The position numbers were made by a program, and so were the translations under genes. Below, piece after piece: positions 18,346-26,729 of a DNA stretch of 64,000 bases (position 1 is the first letter of the stretch; each line of letters opens with the position of its first letter). This DNA is from Negativicutes bacterium (GTDB lineage: Bacteria; Bacillota_C; Negativicutes; Sporomusales_B; JARLHX01), in contig JARLHX010000359.1 in assembly GCA_031292035.1 (NCBI GenBank), forward strand, positions 45,727 through 109,726, given 5' to 3'. The notes beneath the pieces are model-generated. The model had not been told where the DNA came from and searched no databases. It saw nothing but the letters and a program-made list of their open reading frames with translations.

Positions 18346-19554
18346 TCAGGTGCTATAATCTGCATTTATTTTAACATATTCATAAGAAAAATCGCAGGTC
18401 CAAACTGTAGCTTGGCTTGTTCCCATCCCCAAATCGATCACAACGTCGATATCTTTGGCTACCATCACTTTTTGCAGGGCGGCGGCGTCAGGTTTGGCGT
18501 CGGTTCCCTTGGCGGCAACGGTGAGACCGCCGATGACTAGAGAGGTCTTTTCCTGTTCGATCTGGGCCCCGGAGTAGCCGACAGCGCAGAAGATCCGGCC
18601 CCAGTTGGGATCCTGACCGAAGAAAGCGGTTTTAACCAGCGGTGACTTGGCAACCGCCATCGCTGCAATTTTGGCATCGGCAAAACTCTTGGCCCCTTTG
18701 ACGGTGATGGCCAAGAATTTGGTGGCCCCTTCGCCGTCGCGGACCACCTGCTGAGCCAGGTAGGTGCAGGTTTGCCGCAGGGCTTCAGTGAACTGCCGGT
18801 AAGCTTCGCTATCGGTACTGTCGATGACAGCGTTGCCCGCCTCACCGTTGGCGATAACGGCAATCATGTCATTGGTGCTGGTGTCGCCATCTACGGTGAT
18901 CATATTAAATGAAAGATTGACCGCTTCCGCCAGTGCTTGTTTGAGCACCGGGGCGGCGACGGCGGCATCGGTGGTAACGAAGGCGAGCATGGTGGCCATG
19001 TTGGGGTGGATCATGCCGGCCCCTTTGGCGATGCCGGCGATGCGGACCGTTACGCCGTCCAGCGCAAATTCGTGGGCGCACACCTTGGGAAAGGTATCGG
19101 TGGTCATAATGCCCTGCAGGGCCGCGTCGTGCCCCTTCTCGGACAGCTCGGCCACCGCCTGTTTGATGCCGTCGGCCACCTTGCCCATCGGCAGGTTGAC
19201 GCCGATAATCCCGGTAGAGGCCACCAGCACTTCGTCGGTGGCGATGCCGAGGAGGGAGGCGGTCATATGGACCATCGCCCTGGCATCGAGGAGACCCTGC
19301 TCGCCGGTAGAAGCGTTGGCGCAGCCGGAGTTGACTACAACCGCCCGGGCTGTGCCTTTGGCGGCGGCTTGGCGGGACACAACGACCGGAGCGGCCGCCA
19401 TGGCGTTGGTGGTGAATAACGCTGCCGCCGAGGCTGGCACCATGCTATAGATGACGGCGACATCTTCTTTGCCGCTTTTTTTGATGCCGGCTTTTACTCC
19501 GGCGGCCTTAAACCCTTTCGGCGCGGTAATCCCGCCGGTTATCTCCTTGAACAT
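18346..19554 (-). CDS. argJ: Bifunctional ornithine acetyltransferase/N-acetylglutamate synthase
   Basis: ArgJ moves the acetyl group from N-acetylornithine back to glutamate, and often also uses acetyl-CoA. The 402-residue precursor self-cleaves before a threonine nucleophile: GMIHPNMATML places the cut between Ala187 and Thr188. No argA or argE is present in the operon, in line with the cyclic pathway. Whether it is mono- or bifunctional cannot be told from sequence alone. An AT-rich 91-bp gap separates it from argC. Confidence 0.96.
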   Translation of the reverse strand: MFKEITGGITAPKGFKAAGVKAGIKKSGKEDVAVIYSMVPASAAALFTTNAMAAAPVVVSRQAAAKGTARAVVVNSGCANASTGEQGLLDARAMVHMTASLLGIATDEVLVASTGIIGVNLPMGKVADGIKQAVAELSEKGHDAALQGIMTTDTFPKVCAHEFALDGVTVRIAGIAKGAGMIHPNMATMLAFVTTDAAVAAPVLKQALAEAVNLSFNMITVDGDTSTNDMIAVIANGEAGNAVIDSTDSEAYRQFTEALRQTCTYLAQQVVRDGEGATKFLAITVKGAKSFADAKIAAMAVAKSPLVKTAFFGQDPNWGRIFCAVGYSGAQIEQEKTSLVIGGLTVAAKGTDAKPDAAALQKVMVAKDIDVVIDLGMGTSQATVWTCDFSYEYVKINADYST

Positions 19555-19645
19555 AGTATTACCTCCAATATATCTGATGTTGGTTCACTTCAATAAAGTT
19601 ATTCAGCCGAGGCTATGATGCTTATGATCAGCCTCCACGTCTTAT

Positions 19646-20680
19646 TTAGGGATACATTGGGGCCTGCATCAGTCCAGTCCGTTCATCCAGGCCGAACATG
19701 ACGTTAAGGTTCTGGATGGCCTGCCCGGCAGCGCCCTTGACCAGGTTGTCGATGGCCGAAACCACCACTACCCGCCCGGTCCGGCTGTCGAGGTGCCAAC
19801 CCAGATCACAGAAATTGGAACCACGGGTATTTTTGGTGGCAGGGTAACCGCCCCGGCCCAGCAGACGGATAAAGTATTCATCGCCGTACATGGTCTCATA
19901 AGCGGCATCGACGTCGGCCGCGCTCACCCCGGCCTTGAGTTGGGCATAGCAGGTGCTCAGTATCCCCCGGGTCATGGGAATAAGGTGGGGCGTAAAGCTG
20001 ATGATGACTTCGGTGCCGGCCAGTTCGCCAAGGGCCTGCTCGATCTCGGGAGTGTGCCGGTGGCCGGCGATATTGTATGCTTTGACACTTTCAAAGACCT
20101 CGCTGAAATGGCTGCCCAGACTAAGACTTCGCCCGGCACCGGAAACTCCCGATTTGGCATCGACGATCAGCGAGCCCAGGTCCACCAATCGGTGCTTGAC
20201 CAGCGGCGCCAGCGCCAAAATGCTGGCAGTGGTATAGCAGCCGGGATTACCGACAAGGACCGCGTCTTTCACCTTGGCGCGGTTGAGCTCGGTCAAGCCG
20301 TAGACTGACGGCGCGTCCCGGTGGGTATGAGGTACCTTATACCATTTCTCATAAACAGCCGGATCGCTGAAGCGATAGTCTGCCCCAAGATCAATGACTC
20401 TGGCGCCACACTCCAGCAATTTTTTGGTGGCATCCATCGCATGCCCGTGGGGCAGGCCAAGAAATACCACGTCGCTGGACGCGCCAATCTCTGCCAATTG
20501 GCCCATACTCGCTAGTTTTTTATGATAAAATCGGTTAAAATGAGGATATATCTTTCCGATATCCTCGCCGGTGCTACTCTCGGATGTAATATACTCCAGT
20601 TCGATCGCCGGATGGTTTGCCATGATACGCAGCAGTTCTTCCCCGGTGTATCCTGTTGCTCCAATAATGCTGACTTTCAT
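19646..20680 (-). CDS. argC: N-acetyl-gamma-glutamyl-phosphate reductase
   Basis: ArgC reduces acetylglutamyl phosphate with NADPH. The 344-residue protein begins MKVSIIGATGYTGEELLR (nucleotide-binding glycine motif) and has the catalytic cysteine in GNPGCYTT, with the HRHTPEIEQ histidine block later. The start at 20680 follows AAAGGAGG by 8 bp; an ORF extension 37 codons upstream would run through the leader hairpin and promoter and is rejected. It is the first gene of argCJBDFGH. Confidence 0.97.
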   Translation of the reverse strand: MKVSIIGATGYTGEELLRIMANHPAIELEYITSESSTGEDIGKIYPHFNRFYHKKLASMGQLAEIGASSDVVFLGLPHGHAMDATKKLLECGARVIDLGADYRFSDPAVYEKWYKVPHTHRDAPSVYGLTELNRAKVKDAVLVGNPGCYTTASILALAPLVKHRLVDLGSLIVDAKSGVSGAGRSLSLGSHFSEVFESVKAYNIAGHRHTPEIEQALGELAGTEVIISFTPHLIPMTRGILSTCYAQLKAGVSAADVDAAYETMYGDEYFIRLLGRGGYPATKNTRGSNFCDLGWHLDSRTGRVVVVSAIDNLVKGAAGQAIQNLNVMFGLDERTGLMQAPMYP

Positions 20681-20726
20681 TTCATTGCCTCCTTTGGCGT
20701 TTTTCGGCCAAGCCCGCCGTGGATAG

Positions 20727-20762
20727 AAAAACCCTCTGTCGCTTAAAATAGCAGCGACAGAG
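20727..20762 (-). terminator. Terminator-like hairpin in the argC leader
   Basis: On the minus strand CTCTGTCGCT and AGCGACAGAG form a 10-bp stem with a 9-base loop, followed by GGGTTTTT. It lies between the argC promoter and the argC start, about 46 bp before the ATG, so it could cut short arg transcription. No clear antiterminator or leader peptide is visible. Confidence 0.6.
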
Positions 20763-20779
20763 TTTTGTTGTTGCTTATA

Positions 20780-20810
20780 ATTATACAGCATACTGTATAA
20801 AAATGCAATA
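20780..20810 (-). promoter_or_regulatory. argC promoter overlapped by an ARG box
   Basis: TTGCAT (20803-20808) and TATAAT (20780-20785) are spaced 17 bp on the minus strand. The plus-strand sequence ACTGTATAAAAATGCAATA (20792-20810) closely matches the AhrC/ArgR operator CATGAATAAAAATKCAAK and covers the -35. Arginine-bound ArgR would block the promoter. A divergent plus-strand promoter (TTGCTT 20771-20776, TGTATA 20794-20799) may serve dedA and would share the operator. Confidence 0.78.
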
Positions 20811-20841
20811 ATACCATTACATTTTTTAACTGGAGGGAATA

Positions 20842-21462
20842 ATGACTGAACTTGACGCTCTCACAAAAATAGTCGCCGACTATGGCTACCTGGCCGTGTT
20901 TTGCACCATGTTCCTGGAAGGGATGTGCATCCCGATTCCCAGCGAGCTGATCATGGGGTTTGCCGGCTATATGGTATATCAAGGTCACTTTTCGCTGACC
21001 GGCGCTATTCTGGCCGGCTGGCTCGGCAGCTTTTCGGGTTCTTTCAGCATTTATCTGCTGGCCCGTAAGGGCGGCCGGAAATATCTCTATCGCTGGGGCC
21101 ATGTTGTGGGTCTTGGACCTCGGCGGCTGGACATCATCGGGGACTGGTTCAACCGATACGGTCCGCCGCTGATTATTCCCTGGCGCCAACTTCCGGTCAT
21201 TCGCACCAAAATCAGCATCGCCGCCGGCCTTATGGATATGCGCTATGTCATCTTTACTGCCTATACAGCTCTGGGCATCGCGGTTTGGTGTTCGTTATCC
21301 GTCTTTCTCGGCTATTACTTCGGCCAGAACTGGCAGAATCTCCTCGCTATTTTCACCGAGCTTGGCCACTATATCATCCTCGCCATCTTCGGGATCATCT
21401 TGTCCTGCGCCTTATTTGTAGTTTATCATAAACGGCGCAAAATAAAAGAAGAGGTTCGTTAA
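20842..21462 (+). CDS. DedA family membrane protein
   Basis: This 206-residue DedA/VTT (SNARE-associated) protein has four to five membrane segments. The N-terminal reentrant GMCIPIPSE motif (about residues 27-35) and the RxxPxxR signature (RQLPVIR, about 115-121) are both present. Family members move or flip undecaprenyl phosphate or phospholipids and support membrane potential; the exact substrate here is unknown. GGAGGG precedes the ATG. Its TAA stop overlaps that of the convergent radical SAM gene within the same TTAA. Confidence 0.9.
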   Translation: MTELDALTKIVADYGYLAVFCTMFLEGMCIPIPSELIMGFAGYMVYQGHFSLTGAILAGWLGSFSGSFSIYLLARKGGRKYLYRWGHVVGLGPRRLDIIGDWFNRYGPPLIIPWRQLPVIRTKISIAAGLMDMRYVIFTAYTALGIAVWCSLSVFLGYYFGQNWQNLLAIFTELGHYIILAIFGIILSCALFVVYHKRRKIKEEVR

Positions 21463-22448
21463 AAAGAAACCTCTCCGATGATTGTTATCTTGCTCCCGCA
21501 TTGGGGGCATTTTTTATTTTCCGCCAGGTGGCTGCACCGCCGCAGCCGATCGATCACCAGCCGCCCACAAGCAGGGCAATGGGTATTAACCCCTTCGGCA
21601 CCGGCATTACCGAGATAGACATAGCTGAGATGCTTGAAAGCAATGTCCTGGGCCATCTCCAGTGTGGCGACAGGGGTGGGCGGAACCGTCATTTTATAGT
21701 TGGGAAAGTAGCGGGAGAAATGTAGGGGAATATCCTTACTGATACTTGCCAGCCACTCAGCCAGGGCTGTCAGTTCGGCAACCGAGTCGTTCAATCCGGG
21801 CACCACCAGGCAGGTCACTTCGACATGGGCGGCCGCTGCAGCCATTTCCACCGTCCGCTGAACGTCAGCCAGCCGCCCGGCGCACACCTCTTGATAAAAG
21901 TGGTCGTTGAAAGCCTTTACGTCGATATTCAGGGCATCCACATGGGGCAAAAGTTCGGCAAGTGGCCTGGGGTTGATAAAGCCGTTGGTTACCAGCACGT
22001 TTTTTAAGCCGCGGGAGCGGGCGATCTTCGCCGTGTCCAGGACATATTCAAACCATACACTGGGCTCGGAATAGGTATAGGCCAGGCCGATATTGCGCGG
22101 CCCAAGGCTGGCGGCGGTTTCCACTGCGTTTTCCGGCGGAAGGGTCGTAGCCTCTGGTTGGCTTTGGGCGATATGCCAGTTTTGGCAGAAGCGGCAGGAA
22201 AAATTGCAGCCCCAGGTGCCTAACGAAAGAATGTAACTGCCGGGATAGAAATGATAGAGTGGTTTTTTCTCGATCGGATCGAGCGCCTTGGCCGAGCATG
22301 CACCGTAGTTCTCACTATAGAGCCTGCCGCCGGTGTTGCGGCGCACCCGGCAAAAACCGGTCGATCCTTCGGCGATGATACACTCTTTGGGGCATAGCCG
22401 GCAGATCACCCCATGTTGATGAGGTTCATAATAAAGCGCTTCATGCAC
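21459..22448 (-). CDS. amrS: AmmeMemoRadiSam system radical SAM enzyme
   Basis: This 329-residue radical SAM protein of the pyruvate-formate-lyase-activating-like family has CNFSCRFC with C81, C85 and C88 binding the 4Fe-4S cluster. An N-terminal cysteine set (C16, C19, C23, C33) and a C-terminal zinc-ribbon-like pair (CPAC and CPQC) flank the barrel. It is the third member of a conserved trio with the AMMECR1-like and MEMO1-like genes directly upstream (10 bp gap). The reaction is not established. GGAGTG before the ATG serves as ribosome site. Confidence 0.92.
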   Translation of the reverse strand: MHEALYYEPHQHGVICRLCPKECIIAEGSTGFCRVRRNTGGRLYSENYGACSAKALDPIEKKPLYHFYPGSYILSLGTWGCNFSCRFCQNWHIAQSQPEATTLPPENAVETAASLGPRNIGLAYTYSEPSVWFEYVLDTAKIARSRGLKNVLVTNGFINPRPLAELLPHVDALNIDVKAFNDHFYQEVCAGRLADVQRTVEMAAAAAHVEVTCLVVPGLNDSVAELTALAEWLASISKDIPLHFSRYFPNYKMTVPPTPVATLEMAQDIAFKHLSYVYLGNAGAEGVNTHCPACGRLVIDRLRRCSHLAENKKCPQCGSKITIIGEVSF

Positions 22449-22458
22449 GATATCACTC

Positions 22459-22974
22459 CTAAAGGTAGCGGGTCACGCTAAAGCGATATAATTCTACTTC
22501 CCCCTGGGGGACGATACCGGCCTTCTGCATGGCAATAGCTACTTGTTCCTCGACACTGTCCACCCCTTCAAGATCGGGCAGGAGAAGCCCCGAACGACGG
22601 CCACAGCGAACGATGACACCATAGCGCTTGGGGTCGAGCTGGCTGATGCTGTCGATCTGCTCAGGCTCGGACAGGATGTCCACTGAAATGACGATCTCAG
22701 GCAACTCTTTAAGGTCCACCGGCGCAAAGCGGGGATCCTGGGTTGCGGCACTGATGGCGTTTTGGATGATTTCGGCGGCAATGGTGGGTTGGGTCGGCGC
22801 AAAGGTGCCGATGCAGCCGCGCAATTGCCCGCCCTTTTTCAAGGAAACAAACACTCCTGCCTTGCCGGCCAGTTCAGTCGGCAGGGAGGTCGGCGGCGGC
22901 AGCGGTTCACTCCGGTTAAGATAATGCTCCAAGCTTTTCCAGGCCAATGCGACCGGCGCACTCCTGTCAGCCAT
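22459..22974 (-). CDS. amrA: AmmeMemoRadiSam system protein A (AMMECR1 domain)
   Basis: This 171-residue AMMECR1-domain protein has the family core GVFVSLKKGGQLRGCIGTF, which includes the strictly conserved LRGCIG motif with a likely functional cysteine. Later blocks PRFAPV and VQVSVDIL-like ISVDILSEPE also fit. The start is the ATG at 22974 with GAGGG 8 bp upstream, overlapping the end of the MEMO gene by 8 bp; the GTG three codons earlier touches the ribosome site. The human AMMECR1 homologue is also of unknown biochemical function. Confidence 0.92.
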   Translation of the reverse strand: MADRSAPVALAWKSLEHYLNRSEPLPPPTSLPTELAGKAGVFVSLKKGGQLRGCIGTFAPTQPTIAAEIIQNAISAATQDPRFAPVDLKELPEIVISVDILSEPEQIDSISQLDPKRYGVIVRCGRRSGLLLPDLEGVDSVEEQVAIAMQKAGIVPQGEVELYRFSVTRYL

Positions 22975-23809
22975 TATTTTCACCCTCTTTCACTGTAAAC
23001 AGGGCGACGGCATAGCCCACACCGAAGGGTCCTTCATAGGAAAGAACCTCGGTCGCGGCTTCGAGTCCTCCGAGTACTCCCATCAGAAAACAGACTGGCC
23101 GCAGCCCACACTCGCCGGCCTCTTCCACCAGCGCCGGGTCCATGTTCAGCAGCGCCTTGGCATCGAGATTGGTGATGGCCGCGATCAGTGCTTGGTCAAA
23201 TTCGGCGCCGCGCGGACTGTAACCAGCCGGAGCATCCGGGGTAAGGCGATGGGACAAGTCCCCGGAGGCGATGACCGCCACCCGCTTGTCCGCCATGCCG
23301 ATAGCCGCCTGGACTGCCTTGCCCAGGGTGTACATTTCGGCGTAAGGCAACATGCCCATCGAAATATGGACTAACTGGCCTTTGAAGCCAGCCTTGTGCA
23401 GATAATAGAGCGGAACCATCGCGCCATGGTCGAGCTGCAAGGGGAAGCGATAGGTTTTCGCCAGGTCGTCGGTCAACTCCACCAGGCTGACTCCTAAGCG
23501 CTCCGCTTTGCGCAAAATGTGCCGAACCAGCAATCCGTCTGTTTCGAAGCCTAATGCCACTTCCGGTGCGTCAAAGGCAGCAAGGTTTCCCTTGAGTCGC
23601 GGGAAAACGCTGATGCCCGCGGAATCCTGGAAAACCGGGCCATGCGGGGTGATGATCACAATGGTGTGCGGATTGCAATCTTTCAGCCTTTGCGCTGCCA
23701 ATTCCGCTGCCTGAACCGTATGTTTAATTTTGCTCAGTTCGCCTTTTCCCACTTCCGGCACCATGATTGGCGGATGAGGCATAAGGGCGCAGCCAACAAG
23801 ATTCTTCAC
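22967..23809 (-). CDS. amrB: AmmeMemoRadiSam system protein B (MEMO1 family)
   Basis: This 280-residue MEMO-family protein is structurally related to class III extradiol dioxygenases. Candidate metal/active-site residues include the His in LMPHPPIMVPE (residue 12), LDHGAMVPL (His near 128) and ASGDLSHRL (His near 187). It is the first gene of the trio, starts with GTG after AAGGAG, and overlaps protein A. Proposed activities (dioxygenase, redox) remain unproven; constant linkage to a radical SAM enzyme suggests a shared modification pathway. Confidence 0.92.
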   Translation of the reverse strand: MKNLVGCALMPHPPIMVPEVGKGELSKIKHTVQAAELAAQRLKDCNPHTIVIITPHGPVFQDSAGISVFPRLKGNLAAFDAPEVALGFETDGLLVRHILRKAERLGVSLVELTDDLAKTYRFPLQLDHGAMVPLYYLHKAGFKGQLVHISMGMLPYAEMYTLGKAVQAAIGMADKRVAVIASGDLSHRLTPDAPAGYSPRGAEFDQALIAAITNLDAKALLNMDPALVEEAGECGLRPVCFLMGVLGGLEAATEVLSYEGPFGVGYAVALFTVKEGENNG

Positions 23810-23829
23810 AACACCACTCCTTTCGTCGG

Positions 23830-24552
23830 TTATCTTGCCACATTGGAGCTGAAATGATACGCTAAAGCCCGGGCGATATGCTCAGCTATTTTTTGCTGGT
23901 AGGCGCCGTCAGCCAGCATTGCCGCCTCCTGCGGGTTACTTAAAAAACCTGCCTCTACCAGAATTCCTGGAATGCTTGTATCCTTCAACACCAAAATATT
24001 GGAATCCTGCTTGGCCTGCCTTTTATTCCCAGGGGGAAAGCCCTGCAAAGCCAGTTGCATGATCTCTGCCAACTTTTTGTTTTCTGCCAGCCGCGAGTTG
24101 TAGTAGACCTCAGCCCCCGACCAGCGCGATCCGGCAATGGCATTGGTATGAATACTGATATAGAGATTGGCACCCGATTTGTTGATCAAGTCAACCCGGT
24201 AGAGCAAATCGTTCCGTTTGCCGCCTCTGCCGCGGGTATAGTAATCAACATCGCTTTCCCTGGTGAAAATGACTGTCGCACCGTATTGCCGGAGCAATTC
24301 CCCCAGCTTGAGGGAAAGGGACAGGACAATGTCCTTTTCTTCCAGTCCGCTGTATTTGGCCCCACTGTCGATGCCGCCATGGCCGGGATCAACAACGATC
24401 ACCTTGCCGGCAAGCACCGTAAGATCGGCTTTTTCGATTCCATCTGTTATCGGGTACTCGGCCACCATGAGGTTGATTGTCGCCAACACAGCGACTCCGA
24501 AAGCGGCCAGCAGCTTGAGACTCTGCCAGCGCAGCCTGAGGACGCGCACCAT
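23830..24552 (-). CDS. cwlD: N-acetylmuramoyl-L-alanine amidase, CwlD-like
   Basis: This 240-residue zinc amidase (Amidase_3) has an N-terminal signal anchor (about residues 11-31). Zinc ligands are His58 (DPGHGG), Glu72 (LEEKD) and the His in YISIHTNA; the catalytic Glu is in ILVEAGFLSN. Length and layout fit CwlD, which removes side peptides from muramic acid so that muramic-delta-lactam can form in the spore cortex. This suggests the host sporulates. A vegetative amidase remains possible. It follows the AmmeMemoRadiSam gene set upstream by 20 bp on the same strand and is transcribed first. Confidence 0.88.
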   Translation of the reverse strand: MVRVLRLRWQSLKLLAAFGVAVLATINLMVAEYPITDGIEKADLTVLAGKVIVVDPGHGGIDSGAKYSGLEEKDIVLSLSLKLGELLRQYGATVIFTRESDVDYYTRGRGGKRNDLLYRVDLINKSGANLYISIHTNAIAGSRWSGAEVYYNSRLAENKKLAEIMQLALQGFPPGNKRQAKQDSNILVLKDTSIPGILVEAGFLSNPQEAAMLADGAYQQKIAEHIARALAYHFSSNVAR

Positions 24553-24711
24553 GATCCCTCCCCGCCATTCTTAAAGAACAATATGCCGCTGTCTGGCCGC
24601 ATATGTCCCGAATATGGGGTGGCAACTATAGCCAAATGGGGACAAGTACGCTAAAATACTAGTGGGAAGTCTGTTTCCCATTTGCGAGAATGACATCTGC
24701 TGGAGGTATCT

Positions 24712-25464
24712 GTGGCGAACAAGACGTTTTGGCTTATGCTCCTGGCCGTGTTTGTCATTGCCTTTTGGTGGGCTGGCGGCGGCAACCTCGCCCAGCCATT
24801 CCTGCCGAAACCGGTTGCCCTCCCGGCTATTGGCGGAACCTGGGAGCGGGTTCACCGCGTGTTCGCCCTGAAGGATGCGGTCCAGGCTAAAGTAGATAAA
24901 CAAAACTATACCCGTCTGAAAGACATTCCGCTGATCATGCAGCAGTCCATCATCGCCGTGGAGGACAACCGCTTTTACAGTCACTCGGGGTTTGATATCG
25001 AAGGAATCCTGCGGGCGACGCTGGTTAACCTGCAAACCGGGGCCCTGCAAGAGGGCGGCAGTACAATTACGCAGCAACTGGTTAAAAATTTATTCCTTAC
25101 CCAGGAGCGCACTTGGGGGCGTAAGGCCGAAGAAGTCGTCCTGGCTGTCGATATGGAGCTGCGCTATTCAAAAGAAGAGATCCTGGAACTTTATCTGAAT
25201 ACCATTTACTTTGGCTCGGGAGCGAATGGCATTACCAATGCCGCCAAAGTTTATTTCGGCAAAACTCCAGCTAGTCTGACCCTGCCGGAAAGCGCCATGC
25301 TAGCCGGTCTGCCCAATGCCCCGTCGGCGTTCTCACCGTATGTCGACTTGGCCGCCGCCAAGCAACGCCAGGCAGTGGTGCTGGCAGCCATGGTCCGCTA
25401 CGGCTATATCGGCCCTGGACTGGCACAGGCGGCCAAGGATGAGTCGCTGCACATGGCCCGCTGA
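24712..25464 (+). CDS. Monofunctional peptidoglycan glycosyltransferase (GT51)
   Basis: This 250-residue protein has one N-terminal membrane helix (about residues 7-21) and a GT51 domain. Motif 1 holds the catalytic Glu84 in AVEDNRFYSHSG, followed by GGSTITQQLVKNL and RKAEEVVLA with the second Glu. It polymerises lipid II into glycan strands but has no transpeptidase domain. It starts with GTG after GGAGGT. It is divergent from cwlD, so two wall enzymes may share the 159-bp intergenic region. The C-terminal end is short but contains the usual YVDLAAAKQRQAVVLAAM segment, so it appears complete. Confidence 0.93.
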   Translation: MANKTFWLMLLAVFVIAFWWAGGGNLAQPFLPKPVALPAIGGTWERVHRVFALKDAVQAKVDKQNYTRLKDIPLIMQQSIIAVEDNRFYSHSGFDIEGILRATLVNLQTGALQEGGSTITQQLVKNLFLTQERTWGRKAEEVVLAVDMELRYSKEEILELYLNTIYFGSGANGITNAAKVYFGKTPASLTLPESAMLAGLPNAPSAFSPYVDLAAAKQRQAVVLAAMVRYGYIGPGLAQAAKDESLHMAR

Positions 25465-25486
25465 GGCAGACATAACGAATTTGAGG

Positions 25487-25534
25487 AAATAAGCGAAGGG
25501 ACTGTCTTTTTTTAGACAGTCCCTTCGCTTATTT
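25487..25534. terminator. Bidirectional terminator with a perfect 21-bp stem
   Basis: Arms 25487-25507 and 25514-25534 are exactly complementary around a loop of six T (plus strand). It ends the glycosyltransferase transcript, and its right arm contains the stop codon of the convergent exported-protein gene. The U-rich loop is unusual; no T-run follows the stem beyond TTT. Confidence 0.75.
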
Positions 25535-26182
25535 AAATGGATTTTTCAGCCATTCCCAATCCTTTTGGGCGTATGGATCATCGACATCCATGCTGCTAAT
25601 CCGCTCCAGAGTAAATTCATGGATATATGTGCCTTTTCCGATGTATTTTGCATCCCTGATCAGCCGGCCGTCATCTTTTATATTAAAGGCCAGTAGCGGA
25701 TAAGAAGAAGTTCTGATGATTTGCGATTTGATCACGACACCCATTGTCACCGGCGAGTGGGCATCACGGAAGTTGCGGGTCAGTTCCTCAGAGGTGGCAA
25801 AAGCTTCGGCCTTAGGACCGGTAACAAGGGCATTGATCTCAGGGAAGTAATCTTTGAAATCCTGGATTTTGATCGCTACATCGGGAGTAATCCGCTGGCT
25901 CTTTACCAGTGCTTCAGCTTTTTTAGAATCATAAAGCACTTCCATTTGTATGTTTACACCGTTTCTGGTGAAGTAATAGACGAACGACCCGGCTTTGGCC
26001 TTGACTGAGCCGCCGCCCTCCCAGTCGGCTTTGGTCCAGAGCTGACCATCTTCGTCGACCACCAGGCGGTATTCGCCATATTTGGCGGCTATGGAAGCGC
26101 GATTGTCATCCAGGTTGGCAAAAACCTGGCCGGTGGATAGTACCAATGCGACAAACAGACATGCGGCAACTAATTTTTTCAT
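25529..26182 (-). CDS. Exported protein of unknown function
   Basis: This 217-residue protein has a clear signal peptide (MKKLVAACLFVALVLSTGQVFA, cleavage after VFA at about residue 22 on this numbering). The mature part is mixed alpha/beta without cysteines or a motif that I recognise; it contains segments such as VTMGVVIKSQIIRTSSYPLLAF and ends in a tryptophan-rich QKDWEWLKNPFK tail. The start is ATG 26182, after GGAG; an upstream GTG is too close to that site. It is monocistronic between two terminators. It may be a secreted or cell-surface protein; no function can be given. Confidence 0.82.
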   Translation of the reverse strand: MKKLVAACLFVALVLSTGQVFANLDDNRASIAAKYGEYRLVVDEDGQLWTKADWEGGGSVKAKAGSFVYYFTRNGVNIQMEVLYDSKKAEALVKSQRITPDVAIKIQDFKDYFPEINALVTGPKAEAFATSEELTRNFRDAHSPVTMGVVIKSQIIRTSSYPLLAFNIKDDGRLIRDAKYIGKGTYIHEFTLERISSMDVDDPYAQKDWEWLKNPFK

Positions 26183-26271
26183 TTTACACACTCCAGCGTA
26201 ATACTTCTATGCTAGGATATTACACATTGTCCCCCGTTCTCCTGCCGTCAATCAGGGATAAGGGGCCAAAT

Positions 26272-26300
26272 AAAAAACGTCCGGAAAAACTTTCCGGACG
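26272..26300 (-). terminator. Terminator of the rplM-rpsI operon
   Basis: A 10-bp stem (CGTCCGGAAA/TTTCCGGACG) with a 3-base loop is followed by TTTTTTA on the minus strand, 13 bp past the rpsI stop. This is a textbook intrinsic terminator at the left end of the ribosomal superoperon. Confidence 0.9.
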
Positions 26301-26312
26301 CCAGAAACAGGA

Positions 26313-26705
26313 TTAACGTTTGGAGAACTGGGATGCTTTACGGGCTTTTTTCAAGCCGTATTTGCGGCGTTCCTTTTCCCGCGGGTCGCGGGTCAGAAGG
26401 CCGGCTTTTTTCAAGCCAGGACGATATTCTGCATCCACCCGGAGCAGAGCGCGCGCGATCCCATGGCGAATCGCACCAGCTTGGCCAGTGGGGCCGCCGC
26501 CCTCAACTTTAGCCAGAACGTCGTATTTGCCAACTGTATCGGTAACGCCAAGCGGCTGCTTTACAATCAGTTCAAGGGTTTTGAGGCCGAAATACTTGTC
26601 AAGAGGGCGTCCGTTGACGACAATGTTGCCCTCGCCCGGAACCAGACGAACTCTGGCAACCGAGGTTTTTCTGCGGCCTGTGCCGTAGTAATTAACCAAT
26701 GCCAT
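26313..26705 (-). CDS. rpsI: 30S ribosomal protein S9 (uS9)
   Basis: S9 is a 130-residue small-subunit head protein whose C-terminal tail reaches the P site. It starts [16 protein letters not shown] and ends [10 protein letters not shown]; the terminal KR that contacts P-site tRNA is present. It lies 24 bp after rplM, the universal partner. Confidence 0.98.
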   Translation of the reverse strand: MALVNYYGTGRRKTSVARVRLVPGEGNIVVNGRPLDKYFGLKTLELIVKQPLGVTDTVGKYDVLAKVEGGGPTGQAGAIRHGIARALLRVDAEYRPGLKKAGLLTRDPREKERRKYGLKKARKASQFSKR

Positions 26706-26729
26706 TATTTATGTTCCTCCTTCCGGTAA

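Noticed and set aside
20734..20762. Hairpin as terminator for a plus-strand transcript before dedA
   Set aside because: It lies upstream of dedA and has its T-run on the minus-strand side, so it belongs to the argC leader.
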